Assembly (NCBI GenBank): GCA_020744425.1
Contig: JAGMUV010000018.1
Coordinates: 930,001-994,000 of the forward strand
Origin: Dactylonectria macrodidyma
Taxonomy: Eukaryota; Ascomycota; Sordariomycetes; Hypocreales; Nectriaceae
Reading direction: 5' to 3'
DNA length: 64,000 bases
The notes under the pieces were generated by a model, which made no database searches, was not told the DNA's origin, and was given only the letters and a program-made list of their open reading frames with translations. The translations under genes and the position numbers were made by a program. Positions 42,217-53,906 of this stretch are shown here, piece after piece (the stretch's first letter is position 1; each line of letters begins with the position of its first letter).

Positions 42217-43418
42217 CTAGTTCTGTGGTTTAAGCCCAAGATGAGGGAGCAGTCTCTGTCTGATAAAATCCTCAGCAGTGTGAACCTTCACGCCAAGTTC
42301 CAAAACTTCAGGAGTTGGTATCTCAACTCCGGGGTACATCCCAACGTTGTTGTATAACTGCAGCATGATATCCCGATCTGGTATGCCGCATGTTGGCTTG
42401 ACTTTATACACAACCTTCTTTCCGGAAACTGTTTGTTTCATCATTAGCACACGTCGAGTTTGGCAGAGAGTAGCCCAGACATACCTCTCTCGAGGATAGC
42501 GTTGATCTGCCCCATTGTTTCGCGGGCCCCGCTGGCTAGGAAATACTTCCCATCAAGGGTAGCCTTCTTGGTGTCCCACTGATCAAAGAGCGCCTTGGCG
42601 ACGGCAGCAAGGTCCTTTTCGACATACAAGGACGTGACTATTTCTTTAGCAAATCGATTTGTTCAATGGGAGAGAGATTAACCAACGTTCGGCATCCGGT
42701 CCAATAATTGGGCGCGTCATTGTGATGACATCGGCGTCCTTGTCATAAGCGGCGTATTTCCGCAGAATCATATTTTCGTAGAAATTTCCAGTCCGAATAA
42801 AACAGCCTTTGAGGCCAGCATCGCGAATTACCGCATCAACCGATTGTTTCCCTGTGATTACCTTGCTTAGCCGTATTCTCTAGGTTAATGATCCACCTAC
42901 CCTCATAAAGCCGAGTGACAAATCTACCTCCCGAGATCTCTCGGGAACTAGGCAATGTACTCCAGAGAAAACACTCGACCTTGGCTTTAACTGCTGCTTC
43001 CACAATATGTTGGCCTTGTGTCTCCTCACTCATGGGATCATCGAGAACTTTCTGAGAGGCCACAAATGGGTTACTATCATATAACAAGCTAGAGCAGATA
43101 AATTAAACGTACCGTATCATAAAAGTCGGTGACGGCAAATATACCCCAGACACCCTTGAAGGCCTCTGGCAAGGTAGAAGGAACGGTCAAATCGGCTTTG
43201 ACCAACTCGGCCCCTGCTGCGGCTAGCGCTTTTGCCTTATCCGAGTCCGGGTTCCGAGTGAGACAGCGGACGAGGTACTGCTCTGGGTATTGAACGAGCA
43301 ATTTGGCAATAGATCCGCCTATTGCTATTAGCGAGCGAGTACAAAAGATGAGAATTTCCCAAGGGCCACACTTACCCTGAGTGCCAGTGGCACCAAGTAC
43401 CAGGATAGTTTTCGTCAT
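42217..43418 (-). CDS. NmrA-like NAD(P)-binding protein (309 aa)
   Basis: Atypical short-chain dehydrogenase fold used either as a redox-sensing regulator (NmrA, HSCARG) or as a reductase. Six exons, introns 42429-42484, 42638-42686, 42852-42900, 43052-43112 and 43319-43375; 930 nt. Dinucleotide motif ILVLGATGTQGGSIAKLL, then LTRNPDSDKAKALAAAGAEL, the ADLTVPSTLPEAFKGVWGIF block typical of NmrA-like proteins, FLWSTLPSSREISGG, IRTGNFYENM and a GKYFLASGARETM region. No catalytic Tyr-x-x-x-Lys is obvious. Length matches the family. It is divergent from a nitroreductase gene 404 bp away, which suggests a shared redox or metabolite context. Intron 4 (donor GTTGGT) is the weakest splice call. Confidence 0.85.
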
Positions 43419-43822
43419 TTTGAGAGTAGTGGACGAGAAGACTTCAGAGCCCTGTTCTAATGTACGGAGTAAAGTACTTGTGTCGAATCAGTGATGATTG
43501 TTATGACAGACTTGCGGCGAGGTGCAATAAATGATTGAGGTCCGGTAAAACCTTTTAGTCTATGCAGCTCCTCATGGCAGTCTACTCCTTGGCTTTCTCC
43601 AGAAGGACAATGTGGGGAGCCACATTACAACGTGGGGGACGTTGGTGTGGGGCATTGTTAGTCGTGGGGCCTCCCTGTGATTGGAGGTTGGAGTTTCTAA
43701 TCTCTTACAGGTCAGATGCCTAGGAGCATTATTATAACCTTTCCGAACATTCTACTTCCTTCTATTTTGAACGGAGACGCTTGATGCAGGTGCCTTTTTG
43801 TTTTCATCTCTAGCTACGCACA
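43419..43822. promoter_or_regulatory. Divergent promoter, NmrA-like and nitroreductase genes
   Basis: 404 bp between two divergent start codons. GTGGGG direct repeats occur near 43610-43670 (TGTGGGGAGCC, GTGGGGCATTG, GTGGGGCCTCC); their role is unknown. Confidence 0.4.
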
Positions 43823-44486
43823 ATGACAGATAGATTTCTAGCTGACATCAAAAGCCGGCGAACCTGCTACTCGCTCGAGGCTAAGTCGCCGATAAGCGAC
43901 GAGCGCATTGTCGAGATAGCTCGCGAGGTGACGAAGCACACACCCAGCTCGTTCAACTGCCAAGCAACGCGGCTGGTGATTCTCTTACGAGATGAGCACC
44001 TCAAGTTCTGGGAAATAGCAAAGCAGTGTTTCAAGGCTACACTGCATGAAGCTGCCTACAAGGATTATGAGAAGAAGCTGTGCCAGCGTCAGGCAGCATA
44101 TGGGACTGTAAGTACACTCCCAGGTTCTACACCGGAGTATGTCTTCTGATCCATGATAGATATTGTTGTTTGAAGATTTAGATGTCATTCGTGACTTTCA
44201 AGCTCGGAACACGCGATTTACCTGGCATCTTTTACAATTCTCCGAGCACAACAATGCAATGCAGGCATTCAACTTGTGGACAGCATTGTCCCTTGAAGGT
44301 CTCGGATGCAATCTACAACACATCAATCCCGTTATTGATCAAAGACTCGTCGGGCAATGGGGCATTTCGCCGCAGTGGTCCTTGAAGGCGCAGTTGGTAT
44401 TTGGAACCCCCACTGGGGCACCTGCCCACGACAAAACATTCGTCCCGACAGACGACCGTCTTTTCGTGCATGGCATGTATACCTGA
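43823..44486 (+). CDS. Nitroreductase-family flavoprotein, Frm2/Hbn1-like (203 aa)
   Basis: FMN-dependent NAD(P)H oxidoreductase. Two exons around the intron 44108-44159; 612 nt. The N-terminus FLADIKSRRTCYSL carries the R-R FMN-phosphate contact seen in the family; HTPSSFNCQATRLVIL is the fungal Frm2-type 'PSSFNxQxxR' block; the second exon has WTALSLEGLGCNLQHIN, the glycine-rich segment over the flavin, and ends with GTPTGAPAHDKTFVP. Length equals yeast Frm2 (about 193-200 residues). Reported roles of the yeast proteins are in fatty-acid signalling and oxidative or nitro-compound stress. Here the neighbours suggest reduction of a nitro- or quinone-type compound, but that is inference. Confidence 0.88.
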
Positions 44487-44695
44487 GGCAAGCAACCGGC
44501 GGTTGAGGTCATGGCGCTCTGGCGAGTGCTGTGTTTTGGTAAGAGCCAGGTTTTCGAAGGGGAACCGATGTTCAGATGCAGGAGAAATAAGGAGACAGAA
44601 GAACATGAGGGGTCTTGAGCTTATAATTTTGCATTTATTTGCCTTCGCCGATCCTCAAACATGACCATTCTGCGATATTGTTACTCTAAAAGCCG

Positions 44696-47600
44696 TCAAG
44701 AAATAACTGAAGTACGTACCAGCACAGAATCGCACATTATGCTCAGAAGTTCGGAATACCCAGATTCGTCCCACGTGCCAAACCCAGCCATCAAATGGGC
44801 AAACTTTCTTACTATCTTCCTTGCTGAGACGCTTCCACAGCTTGGAATCTCCCCAGCAAAGGAGATTGGACCGCCAAGCTGTATAAATTGTCGTGCTGCA
44901 TTGGATGTGGCTAGTGGTGGATCGCCATTTATCATGGCGCGATCAGGAATTGTCTCGTTTGCGGTTACAAGCCCCTCATCTCCCACCACAGTCCAATCGA
45001 TGTTTTGCAGCAACTCAAACGGGGACCGAGACGGGTTTGCGTCAAAGCGGCCCTCCTTCTGGTCAGATACCAAGATATACTGGCTAATCACAAGTGCTGA
45101 GACGAACAACACTAGATCTGGTCTGGTGAGATATGACTCGCGGATGCGTGATGAGTCCAAGATCTCAAAAACTTGGGCTGCATGGAGCACTGCCCTTCGG
45201 GCGCTAGCTGACCGCGACCACCTAACAACCTGTACGAGGGCTGCTGAGGCGGCTTCCAAGCCATCACGGCCAGAAGCAGCTTCTAAAAGATCCATATCTG
45301 CAGTCAGGGTTATGCACAGGTAATGCCACCCGAGTGCGTTCATTCTATTTCTGCTTTTGAGGACGCTTGCTTGAGTGGACGGTAGTAATAGGATATCGGT
45401 GATGATGTCCTTGATGCCGCTGTCTACGGCGGCAAGCGCTTCAATATGACTGGCAGGATGGAGATCTGAGTACTGACTCTCCTGACCAGAGAGCTTCGTA
45501 CGTACAGCTATCACCCTCAGGTAGAGCCCCCGAAGCAGGATTTGAGTCGAGGTGTCGTTTAATGGAGGTGTTGAAGTTGCGTAGAAGTTCCGAAACTTCA
45601 TCCGCTGCATTGTCAATTGCGCTCCTTGCTGAACAGCCTGCAGGAAAGCTGCAGAGGTTGGTCCATCAAACAGTGCATCATCACATGGCAAGTGAAGCTC
45701 CACCTTGTCTATCTCGATCACTCCCGCGGTATTCATTAGCCGCGCATAAGCCATGTCCAACCATACAAAACAAAAGATCAACCTGTACCTCATTAGTCTC
45801 GCCAGTTTCACAGTGGTAGCGGTGGACCTGCCGTTTGACAGATTCGACGCGAGTCCAGGCTTTCCAGAAGCCTTCGGGGTCTGAGGGCCCTTGGCGAAGC
45901 TGGAGAGTAGGATCATCTCCTTGATTGGCAGCGAAGAGACCTTGTTTGTCCGCAATCTAGTTGGAGGATGGACATCAGTTCACCAATATCGACATTGCGG
46001 CGATGCCTCCGGGCTTACACTGAGCATTTGTGCACAAAGCATATACGCTTGAGATTGGTCGATCTCATCCTGTACCACGTCAGCGGGGGCCCTGGACTCA
46101 AGTTTGAATAATCAGAATCATGACATAGAGAGCCCGTACACGAAATCCTAGGGCTAGATACACCACCATCAACGTTGAGGCGAGAGTCGCGAGCAGGTCG
46201 GACACCGTACACTGGCCGAGTGCTTGAGATGCCATGTCGTCAACACAAGATTGCATTAATTTCTAGAGCAAGCTCAGCAGATGCTTCACCAATCAACACA
46301 TGGATATAATACGTTAAGGTATCGGCTGACGAAGGCTCTGGTTCGCAGTCTATCGACATAAGACAAGCCCACCAAGCACATTGCGAGTAAGAGCGGGCTC
46401 GGCGTATTTCTCGGGTCAAAAGTACTCTTGTGCATGAAAGGTAAGATCGGATGGAAGAACTGGAAGAAAAAGTCCAGGCTGGAGTCAAGAATTTCCAATG
46501 TGGGAAATGTATTATCAGACGCGTCAGGCGACCCAGTGAGAGAGGACCGAGGCGTCGTTTGTGTTTCATCATCAATGGACTTGCCGTACGGAAATGATTC
46601 ATCGAGCTCTTTGCAATGCTGGGCTAGGCGGGTCCTACACTCTTCATCCATGCTACGTGGTGACGTTTGACGGCGGTTCGGCGCGGCATGGGTGAACTCG
46701 TAAGCGGAAGCCTGTGGTGCTGTAAATATGTTGTCGGATTTATGGTGTATTACCTTCTCCCAGAGCTGTCTCATTATTCGTGCTGCAAGCCTCGGCCGTT
46801 GTCTTGACCATAACCGTCGAACCCTGTGCATCTGTTCCGTTGGAATGGCTGTGAGAGCGCTACTAGTTGACTCACCTTCCGCTCTCGGCTTGGGCAAGGG
46901 CGAAATAGGATTGGGTAGGTCCATGAAGTCCATCCAGTCCATCATGTTGGGACTGAACTGCATGTCAGCAGGTGGCGAGACGTAACCCAAACCTTGGGAT
47001 ATGGCATCGATATTCTCATCGCCTTGAAACTGTTCTTGCCAATTGTCTTCCCTAAGCTGAAGTGGCGACGGCATTTGTATATTGAGCAGTGCTTCAAGTG
47101 GCTGAAAGATGTCGGATGGTGCATAGTCGGCTGAATTCTCCGGATGATGCGTGTCCATATCTGGTGATGCTCTTGTCACTTGATTGTCCATCCCCTGGTG
47201 ACGCGGACAGTGTGGGCTACTTCTATAATTGGCAGGAGACAGACCCCAGGCAGCATGATGTCTTACGCCTGATGTGGCAGTTTCAGGCACAGAGACGACT
47301 TGGTGAAGGAGTTCAGCCAAGTTGTGCGGGCTGGTTCCATCCTTGAATCCAGCATCATCTAGGTTATCTTGCAGAGTAACAGCCACTGCGTGGGAGTTCG
47401 TAGCATGTGTCACTCCATCAGTGTCTGGGTTGAGCAGAGGCGATGGTTCAAGAAGACTTGTCAGCGTTGGAGACGAATCGACCGGTAGCGAAGGCTGAGC
47501 AGGAAGTGCTTGTTGATGGCTTAAAGGGGCACATCTGGTGGGAGATGCAGCCAATTGTTGCTCAAGTTCGGGACCTAGCATTTCCTGGTCACCAGAGGAA

Positions 47601-48028
47601 ATTTCGCACTCTCCAGTCATGGCAACGTCTGATATGCGCTGGGTCTCCTCACTCGGATGATTGACTTTATCGAGGATCTTGATTCGGAGGTCGTCATTCT
47701 TGTCAGAAGCGTGCGTTTGTAGATGTCGGAAGAGGACATCGCTATTCTCACGGGTCAGCCATCTGTCTGCAAGCAGTCACAAAGAAACGCCAATTGACAG
47801 AAGATACCTTCTAGCGTAACTTCTCCCACATTTGCGGCATCTAAACGGCTTTTCGCCCGTGTCTACAACTCACCACCGTCATGTTAGTCACGATCCAAGG
47901 TGTAAGCGAGGACTTTGCAACGTACGTGATCTCTGGTGGCGCCTGAGATGCTCCTCTTTGGTGAAGACACGCTCGCAGTACGCACATTGCCTCTGCCTGC
48001 CCCTCGGGAGGATGTTGCGGCTCGACAT
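44696..48028 (-). CDS. C2H2 zinc-finger/fungal_trans transcription factor (999 aa)
   Basis: Nuclear regulator. Seven exons, introns 45783-45831, 45957-46018, 46097-46139, 46263-46312, 47742-47807 and 47863-47925; 3000 nt. Two tandem C2H2 fingers at the N-terminus, each C-x2-C-x12-H-x3-H: C15/C18/H31/H35 and C43/C46/H59/H63, joined by the TGEKPF linker; introns interrupt both. A long Ser/Pro-rich region follows, then a fungal_trans domain (FPTLEILDSSLDFFFQFFHP, DDMASQALGQCTVSDLLATL, PEGFWKAWTRVESVKR, FVWLDMAYARLMNT, LPCDDALFDG). The intron 45783-45831 uses a GC donor (GCAGGT) with a good branch point (ACTAATG); it is needed to join ESVKR to LIFCFVWLD. It is divergent from the FAD monooxygenase gene, so it is the likely regulator of the cluster to its right. 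Confidence 0.82.
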
Positions 48029-49114
48029 GACGAAGCTGATTTTTTGGAGTGCTCGTGCTGAACAATCGTCACTCGAAATGTTGAAGGAACACTACTGAGC
48101 ATCCAGCCGGTCCGTCTGACGATGTAAATTAGCCTAGCGTCAAGCCCCATGCAGCATCCCTACTAGTCTGAGACTGGGGCGGGAATCTTCGGAATTGGCT
48201 TCGGAGTTTCCATGATCACACATCCACGTTTTGCTTTAGGAGCTAACTTGATGAGTACTTCGTACGTAGTGGCTCCCTGGCTCAAGAATGGCCGAGGACA
48301 AAGCGCCAGAAATCTGGATGCAGGTCTTACTTGTGTTGTTATCTAGGCTTTATGTGTCATGGATATTTACGGCCAGGTATAACACGCCTCATAAGCCTCT
48401 GGCTCTGCCCCAAACGCACCAATTCAATTCGAGGGATTCCCGCCTTTCTTAGGCATTGTTAGTGTCGGGAAGCCTGAAATCTTGTTTAAAAGGGTTCTGG
48501 GAGCATGCAAACTCGCGATGGGACAATATAGTTGGAGGTGCGGATGCTCAAGGGTGCATGCACTACAAGGCTCAGAGCGAGCTCTGAGGTGTCTTAGTAC
48601 GAAGTGACAGCAAAGAGCATTTGAGTTCAACATACTAAAGTGGTTTGCAAGGGAAATGTTACCTAAGAGGAAGTCGCGACTTGACCGAAACAGTCCCCCA
48701 TGGCCTGTACATATATAGATCGCTGTACAAGTGGGGAGGCATCATACTTAGCCCAATTGCCGAAGAAGCTATCCGATGAGCGAGCGTGGGGCCATAAGTT
48801 GATTGGTTCAAGTTAGGCAGGGCATGGGGCAACGAGGGGACATTACGGGTCTCTGTCCATATCAATGCGATGCTAGTATCACACGGGAACATCGTTGCTA
48901 TCACTTCCTCGTTGTAACTTGATGGCATTGAACTTACGACAATCGGAAAGCCACACCTGTTGAGTACTATAGGTTATTGAAATTGTGTTGAAAAGGTAAC
49001 GCCACTTCCGAATTCTGATTCGAAACCAAGCCACTGCTACATCTGAAAAGCAAAGCAAAGTATCGCTATTAACTAGAATCTAGGACCATCAACGCTTCAC
49101 TTCACGAAACGACA
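48029..49114. promoter_or_regulatory. Divergent promoter, C2H2 regulator and FAD monooxygenase
   Basis: 1.09 kb between divergent start codons. One CGG-N-CCG motif (CGGTCCG) lies at 48108-48114, 80 bp before the regulator's ATG. No coding frame of substance otherwise. Confidence 0.45.
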
Positions 49115-50866
49115 ATGCAAGCGATTGATACCGATGTGCTCGTTGTGGGGGCTGGTGTCGCCGGTCTCTCGCTGGCGGCGCTACTGGCGGCTCAAGGCAT
49201 ACGGGTCATAGCCATCGCAAAGCACAGCGGCACAGCGCCAGCTCCAAGGGCCCATGTCACCAACCAGAGGACCATGGAAGTCTTTCGAGATATGGGCATC
49301 GAACATACAGTGAAAGAGGCCGGGACATCTATGGCGGATGAGGGCAGCTTGGTCATGGCTACTAGCCTCACAGGAAAGGAGATTATGCGGTATAGCTGCT
49401 ATGGCGGCGGTGACGAACAGCTCACCGACTTTGCAAAAGCTAGTCCGTGTCAGATGTGGAACGTCTCTCAAAATCTACTCGAGCCGATTCTCTTGATGGA
49501 CGCTCGAGAGAAGGGCGCGGATGTGCGTTTCTATCACGAGCTAGTAGATATCAACCAGACGGGGGACGTCGTTGTGGCTCGAGTGCGCGAACGGACTACC
49601 AAAGCTGAGTATGAAGTTAAGGCTCGTTATGTTGTCGGTGCAGATGGAGCACGCTCAACTGTGGCCGACAAGGCTGGCTTCGGGTTCCAAGGCGAGCCTG
49701 GACTCATGTCCATGTTGAGTTGCTGGCTGGAGATGGACCTCAGCCAGTACGTCGCCTATCGTCCCGCTTGCATCTATTGGATGCTTCATCCGGGAGACGA
49801 GTACTGGGTTGGCTCGGGGACATGTGTTGTCATGAAGCCGTGGGATGAATGGGTGGTGAATCGACAATACAACGCGGCGGACGGGGAGCCGGATACCACT
49901 GACGATGGCATTATTGCACATGTCCGTAAGGTATTGGAGATACCCGAGTCGTTACCAGTCCGTGTCAAACACAAGGCCAAGTGGCAAGTCAATAACGTCG
50001 TGGCCACCGAGTACCGTTGTGGACGCATCCTCATTGCAGGCGACGCGGCTCATCGCCACCCGCCCTCGAGCGGACTCGGAAGCAATACCTGCGTGCAGGA
50101 TGCGTACAACCTGGCCTGGAAGCTTGCAATGGTTGTCAAGGGGCAAGCTGGTGAGCCTTTGCTCGACAGCTATAACCAGGAACGACAGCCCGTTGGCAAG
50201 CAGGTGGTGGACCACGCCATCACGACTCTCCACCACATGGCGGCGCTCCCAAAGGCCCTGGGCTTTCAGCGGGGACAGACACGGGAAGCGGGTTTTGCCT
50301 CGTTAGAGGAGCTGTTTTCGGACGCCGATGGTGCAGAAGAGCGCCGTCTACGGCTGGAGGAGCAGGTGAAGCTGGGCAATCGCCGCTCCAACGCCCTAGG
50401 TGTGCAGCTAGGTCAGCGCTACACCAACTCATCCGCCGTCGTTGACGACGGAACTCCATTCCCAACGTCCCAGCGCGATCCGGTGCTCTACTACGAGGCG
50501 ACGACACATCCCGGCGCTTATCTACCACACGCATGGCTAGAGCATGAGCAAGTTCACTTGTCGACATTAGATATCTTCAAGCATGGCCGGTTTGGTCTTG
50601 TCGTTGGCATCGGCGGCAAGCCCTGGGAAGAAGCCGCTGCTACAGTCAGCCAGGAGCTGGGCATCGAGTTGCCTGTCCACTTTGTTGGCTACCGCTGCAC
50701 CTACGACGATGTGCTGGGAGAATGGAGGACCCGACGCGAGGTTGGGGACCGTGGAGCCATCCTCGTTCGGCCTGACCGTTACATTGCCTGGCGCTCCGCC
50801 GGCTGTCCCCCTAATCCCACAGCATCCTTGCGTGCGGCTTTGCGGCAGATTCTCGTACGGGACTAA
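49115..50866 (+). CDS. FAD-dependent aromatic-ring monooxygenase (583 aa)
   Basis: NAD(P)H-dependent hydroxylation of a phenolic ring (PHBH fold, phenol/2,4-dichlorophenol hydroxylase-like). Intronless. Residues 12-17 form the FAD GxGxxG motif in VLVVGAGVAGLSLA; the DG motif is at Asp177-Gly178 (VVGADGARSTV); the GD motif with the FAD ribityl contact is at about Asp310 (RILIAGDAAHRHPPSSGLG), followed by NTCVQDAYNLAWKLA. A C-terminal thioredoxin-like domain of about 180 residues (after residue 400) matches the TfdB/phenol hydroxylase architecture and ends near RPDRYIAWR, a typical end block. Cytosolic, no membrane segment. It is the head enzyme of the gene group to 58.5 kb and faces its probable regulator. 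Substrate cannot be read directly; no key residue is missing. Confidence 0.93.
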   Translation: MQAIDTDVLVVGAGVAGLSLAALLAAQGIRVIAIAKHSGTAPAPRAHVTNQRTMEVFRDMGIEHTVKEAGTSMADEGSLVMATSLTGKEIMRYSCYGGGDEQLTDFAKASPCQMWNVSQNLLEPILLMDAREKGADVRFYHELVDINQTGDVVVARVRERTTKAEYEVKARYVVGADGARSTVADKAGFGFQGEPGLMSMLSCWLEMDLSQYVAYRPACIYWMLHPGDEYWVGSGTCVVMKPWDEWVVNRQYNAADGEPDTTDDGIIAHVRKVLEIPESLPVRVKHKAKWQVNNVVATEYRCGRILIAGDAAHRHPPSSGLGSNTCVQDAYNLAWKLAMVVKGQAGEPLLDSYNQERQPVGKQVVDHAITTLHHMAALPKALGFQRGQTREAGFASLEELFSDADGAEERRLRLEEQVKLGNRRSNALGVQLGQRYTNSSAVVDDGTPFPTSQRDPVLYYEATTHPGAYLPHAWLEHEQVHLSTLDIFKHGRFGLVVGIGGKPWEEAAATVSQELGIELPVHFVGYRCTYDDVLGEWRTRREVGDRGAILVRPDRYIAWRSAGCPPNPTASLRAALRQILVRD

Positions 50867-51450
50867 ACTGGACATGCCCAGTCAAACCTTGTCACGGCAC
50901 TTACCAGTGAAGACCACGGTTTAGATCCGATAAATGTGGTATTATGACTGGAATATCAACCGGTGATCGACAGTGGCCTTCTATGTAGTGCTGTGAAAGC
51001 CTAGGTAGAAGATATATTTCACAGTTTCACTCGTACTTCCAACCGTAAAAGGTATTTGTACTGCACCAGCTAGAAGGTCACGTAGGCATATTGAGTCTTT
51101 GGTATTGAATCACCGTTTTTAGAACTTGGCTGCAATAGTAAGTGAAGTTTGCAATACCCTCTATCACGGGGTTAGGTCTTCTGAGAGTGACAATACACAG
51201 AGGTGCCGAAACGTGCGGTGTTATCACTCGCGGCCAACGAAAGCTTGCATCAGGAATTATTCTCATCATCACCAGACAAGATTGTCAAAAGAATTGTCCA
51301 GAGCACGCACGTAAACTTTCCATGCCAATCTTGATTTTATCAAGATACTGTATTCAGTGCATAGTAACCCCATGACCCCGCCCCTGTCAACTGGTCGGCC
51401 AAGTGCAAGCTCAAATGCAAGATTGTTCTTCGATACTATCACCTACGTAT
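50867..51450. other. Intergenic, between convergent genes
   Basis: Shared 3' region of the monooxygenase and the FAH-family hydrolase. No feature seen. Confidence 0.5.
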
Positions 51451-52517
51451 TCATAGGAAGACCATCTTGTTGCATACCGTCCCAATGCCGCTGATAGAGA
51501 CCTCGACAACGTCGCCATCAGCCAGCCAGGTGGGTGGCTTCATTCCTAGCCCCACACCACCCGGAGTCCCCGTCAGAATCACTGACCCTTTCTCGAGGGT
51601 TGTTCCCTGGCTCACAAATTCAATGATGCGCCTCACTCCGAAGACCAAGTCACTAGTGCTCGCCTCTTGGCGGACTTGTCCATTGACTCTGGTTTGGAGG
51701 AGGAGATTGTCAGCGGCTCCGAGTACCTGTCCGTGATGGTTAACACTGCCCTGCAAGCTCTCCATTGTCGGCTCACTCACGCTTGGCGAGACTAGCACGG
51801 GACCCATTGGCGCAAAACAATCAAATCCTTTGGAAAAGCACCACTGGGGGACCGAGCCCGCGAAGTTAGGATCTCGTTGCCATGTTCGCGCCGAGACGTC
51901 GTTTGCAACAGTATATCCTGCCACATATTCCAAGGCATTTGCGAGGGAGATATCCTTACCCTCTTTACCGATCACGATGGCCTTCAATGATTTAGCATGG
52001 TGAAGATACAGGACAATCCAGGTCATTATACTTACCAGCTCACCTTCGTAATCAAGTTGGTCGTCCTGTGCTATTTTTGGGATGGGAACATCACTGGCCC
52101 ATCCTGTAACTGACCGGGACGGTTTGGTGAAAATCGACGGATATGGAGGTGGAGCCCTCCCTGTTTCCTTGACTGGTACTGTTAGTGACACAAAATTGAG
52201 ATCTCTCGGCTTTGAGGCAGCATAGCGAGTGGCAAGTATAGAGGGTGGGGACTTAACATACTATGTTTGGCGTAGTTCAAACCGACGCAACGCAACATCG
52301 GAACATCCTCTGGGCCAAGAGGTCCAACAAGCCTCTGTACTCGGAACACTCTGTCGGTTGGTTTCGCGCTGAACAAGTCAGGGCCGACCAGCTCACGGGC
52401 TGTCAACTCCCCTGCCTGAAGTTGAGCAGCCAAGTCTTCAGCCGAATCCACCAACGCATCACCAAGACGAAGATGATCATCCTCATCGAAGAATTTGACA
52501 AGTCGACTCCAAGCCAT
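51451..52517 (-). CDS. FAH-family hydrolase/isomerase (309 aa)
   Basis: Short-type fumarylacetoacetase-superfamily enzyme acting on an acylpyruvate, fumarylpyruvate or hydroxyhepta-dienedioate type ring-fission product. Three exons, introns 51982-52035 and 52179-52261; 930 nt. N-terminal leader LVKFFDEDDHLRLGDALVD, then the substrate domain: LRCVGLNYAKH, SIFTKPSRSVTG, the metal motif LDYEGELAIVIGK (Y-E-x-E-L), TVANDVSARTWQ with the third acidic ligand, KGFDCFAPMGP, IIEFVSQGTTLEKGSVILTGTPGGVG and a final DGDVVEVSISGIG. All family metal ligands are present. Cytosolic. The enzyme lacks the full N-terminal domain of the other FAH-type protein in this window, so the two probably act on different substrates. 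Its place beside a ring hydroxylase and a CMD-like protein supports an aromatic degradation role. Confidence 0.9.
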
Positions 52518-52964
52518 GGCTTTTGCTCTTTGGGGGATACAGTGATGTGTAGAAATTGGCAACTCGTTGAAATGGATTTTACTTCGAGTCGAAGCGCCTT
52601 AGGTGGGGAGGCAAGGCCTTTTGACCAGCTTTGAAATATGAGCGGGTGGGGCATCACTACGACTTGGGCTACGTTACACCCCGTGTCAAATTTCTGGGGC
52701 CCGATTTAAGGCTTCTGTTACCTCATCCGAACGAAGTATTGCCCTTACTGATATATTAGGCCCCAGCTACCGACTCATTCGAGCATCAATTAGTACACCC
52801 AAGCGCGGCATGTCGATGTCTTTATTTATCTACAAGAATACAAAATGCGACGCAGTATTTGAGACAACAATGGATATTTACTTTCCTGGGCTGCTATCCC
52901 AAGAACGCCCCCAACTCTTATCGAATGTGTAGAACTACGCGACGCAAATTGGGCTTAAGGCCCT
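52518..52964. other. Intergenic
   Basis: Promoter of the FAH-family hydrolase and 3' flank of the CMD-like gene. Nothing else seen. Confidence 0.5.
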
Positions 52965-53906
52965 TTATCTCTTCAGTGCATTCTGAACCTCCAAAGAGAG
53001 AGCATCTACGTCAAAAACTGTAATTGGGCGATCTGCCCACTCGGCAATCCTCGTAACAACCTCCAGCACATCCTTGACACATTCAACCGAGTTCCCAATG
53101 CCAAGTGTAGCTTTGATGTGGCTCTTGGTTTGCCGGACAGCTCCCAAAGCAGCTATGGAGGCGGCAATAACCAGATGCGACTCTTGCGGCTCAAAGACCT
53201 CCTCGTTTGCTTTTGAGATGAGATAGCCCCAGGTAACAACCGTTGAGCAAGTGACTAGGGGAGAGGAGGTAAGCCAGGGTCGCAGCTCAGTGACGCGCTA
53301 CGATTAACTTACATAAGTCAGTAAAATACTTGTCCATCAAGCTGAAGATATCCGAGTTCCCAACTCCACTGTAAATCCGGGAACGCAACTCTTGGCCTTT
53401 CTTCACATCTACTTCATCAATTGTCGTCTTGCGTAGTACTTTGGTCGAGGCGTATGCTGGACCTTTGCGCTGCACGACACCAATCATTCCATAGCATGCA
53501 GGGATGCAAGTCGGCATCCCCAGATATGGAGAAACGATGGTTATTCCTTCTCTTAAGCATAGAAAGGCCTTTTCCGAGGCCTCTGGTGTCGAATCGAACG
53601 TGATATCGTCAAACAGCCGTCCAACCACATCTGCACGGCCGACGGCGCAGCATGCAGCTGCCTGTTGAAGGTAGTTGTCAGTAACCGTCAAACTCTGGGA
53701 ATGAACGGAAGAGAACGACTGCGAGAGGACCAACGAACGATAATTACGTGGCTGTGCTTCTGTAGCTCTGTATGAGAAGCACCTAGCTTGGAATTGAGTG
53801 CCAGGAAGAGATCTCTGTCGTATGGTCGTGATCCAGCCTTGACGTTGGTGGAAACAAACTTCTTGTCCCACTCGGACATGAATGAATCTGTTTCCCAGTC
53901 AAACAT
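52965..53906 (-). CDS. Carboxymuconolactone-decarboxylase/AhpD-like protein (276 aa)
   Basis: All-helical AhpD/CMD fold. Three exons, introns 53255-53312 and 53695-53747; 831 nt. Two half-domains are visible: an N-terminal one starting after MFDWETDSFMSEWDKKF with DRDLFLALNSKL and LREGITIVSPYLGMPTCIPACYG, and the C-terminal CMD block LVIAASIAALGAVRQTKSHIKATLGIG, followed by VKDVLEVVTRIAEWADRP. The AhpD redox motif E-x2-C-x2-C-x3-H is not present; the QTKSHIKATLG segment is the fungal form with a histidine in the expected helix. In bacteria the family decarboxylates gamma-carboxymuconolactone in the beta-ketoadipate pathway; in fungi most members are uncharacterised and are found near oxidoreductases. 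It shares a promoter region with the DUF3500 gene. Confidence 0.82.

Noticed and set aside
44661..45323. 220-codon plus-strand frame over the end of the C2H2 regulator
   Set aside because: No recognisable domain; lies opposite a well-supported fungal_trans C-terminus.
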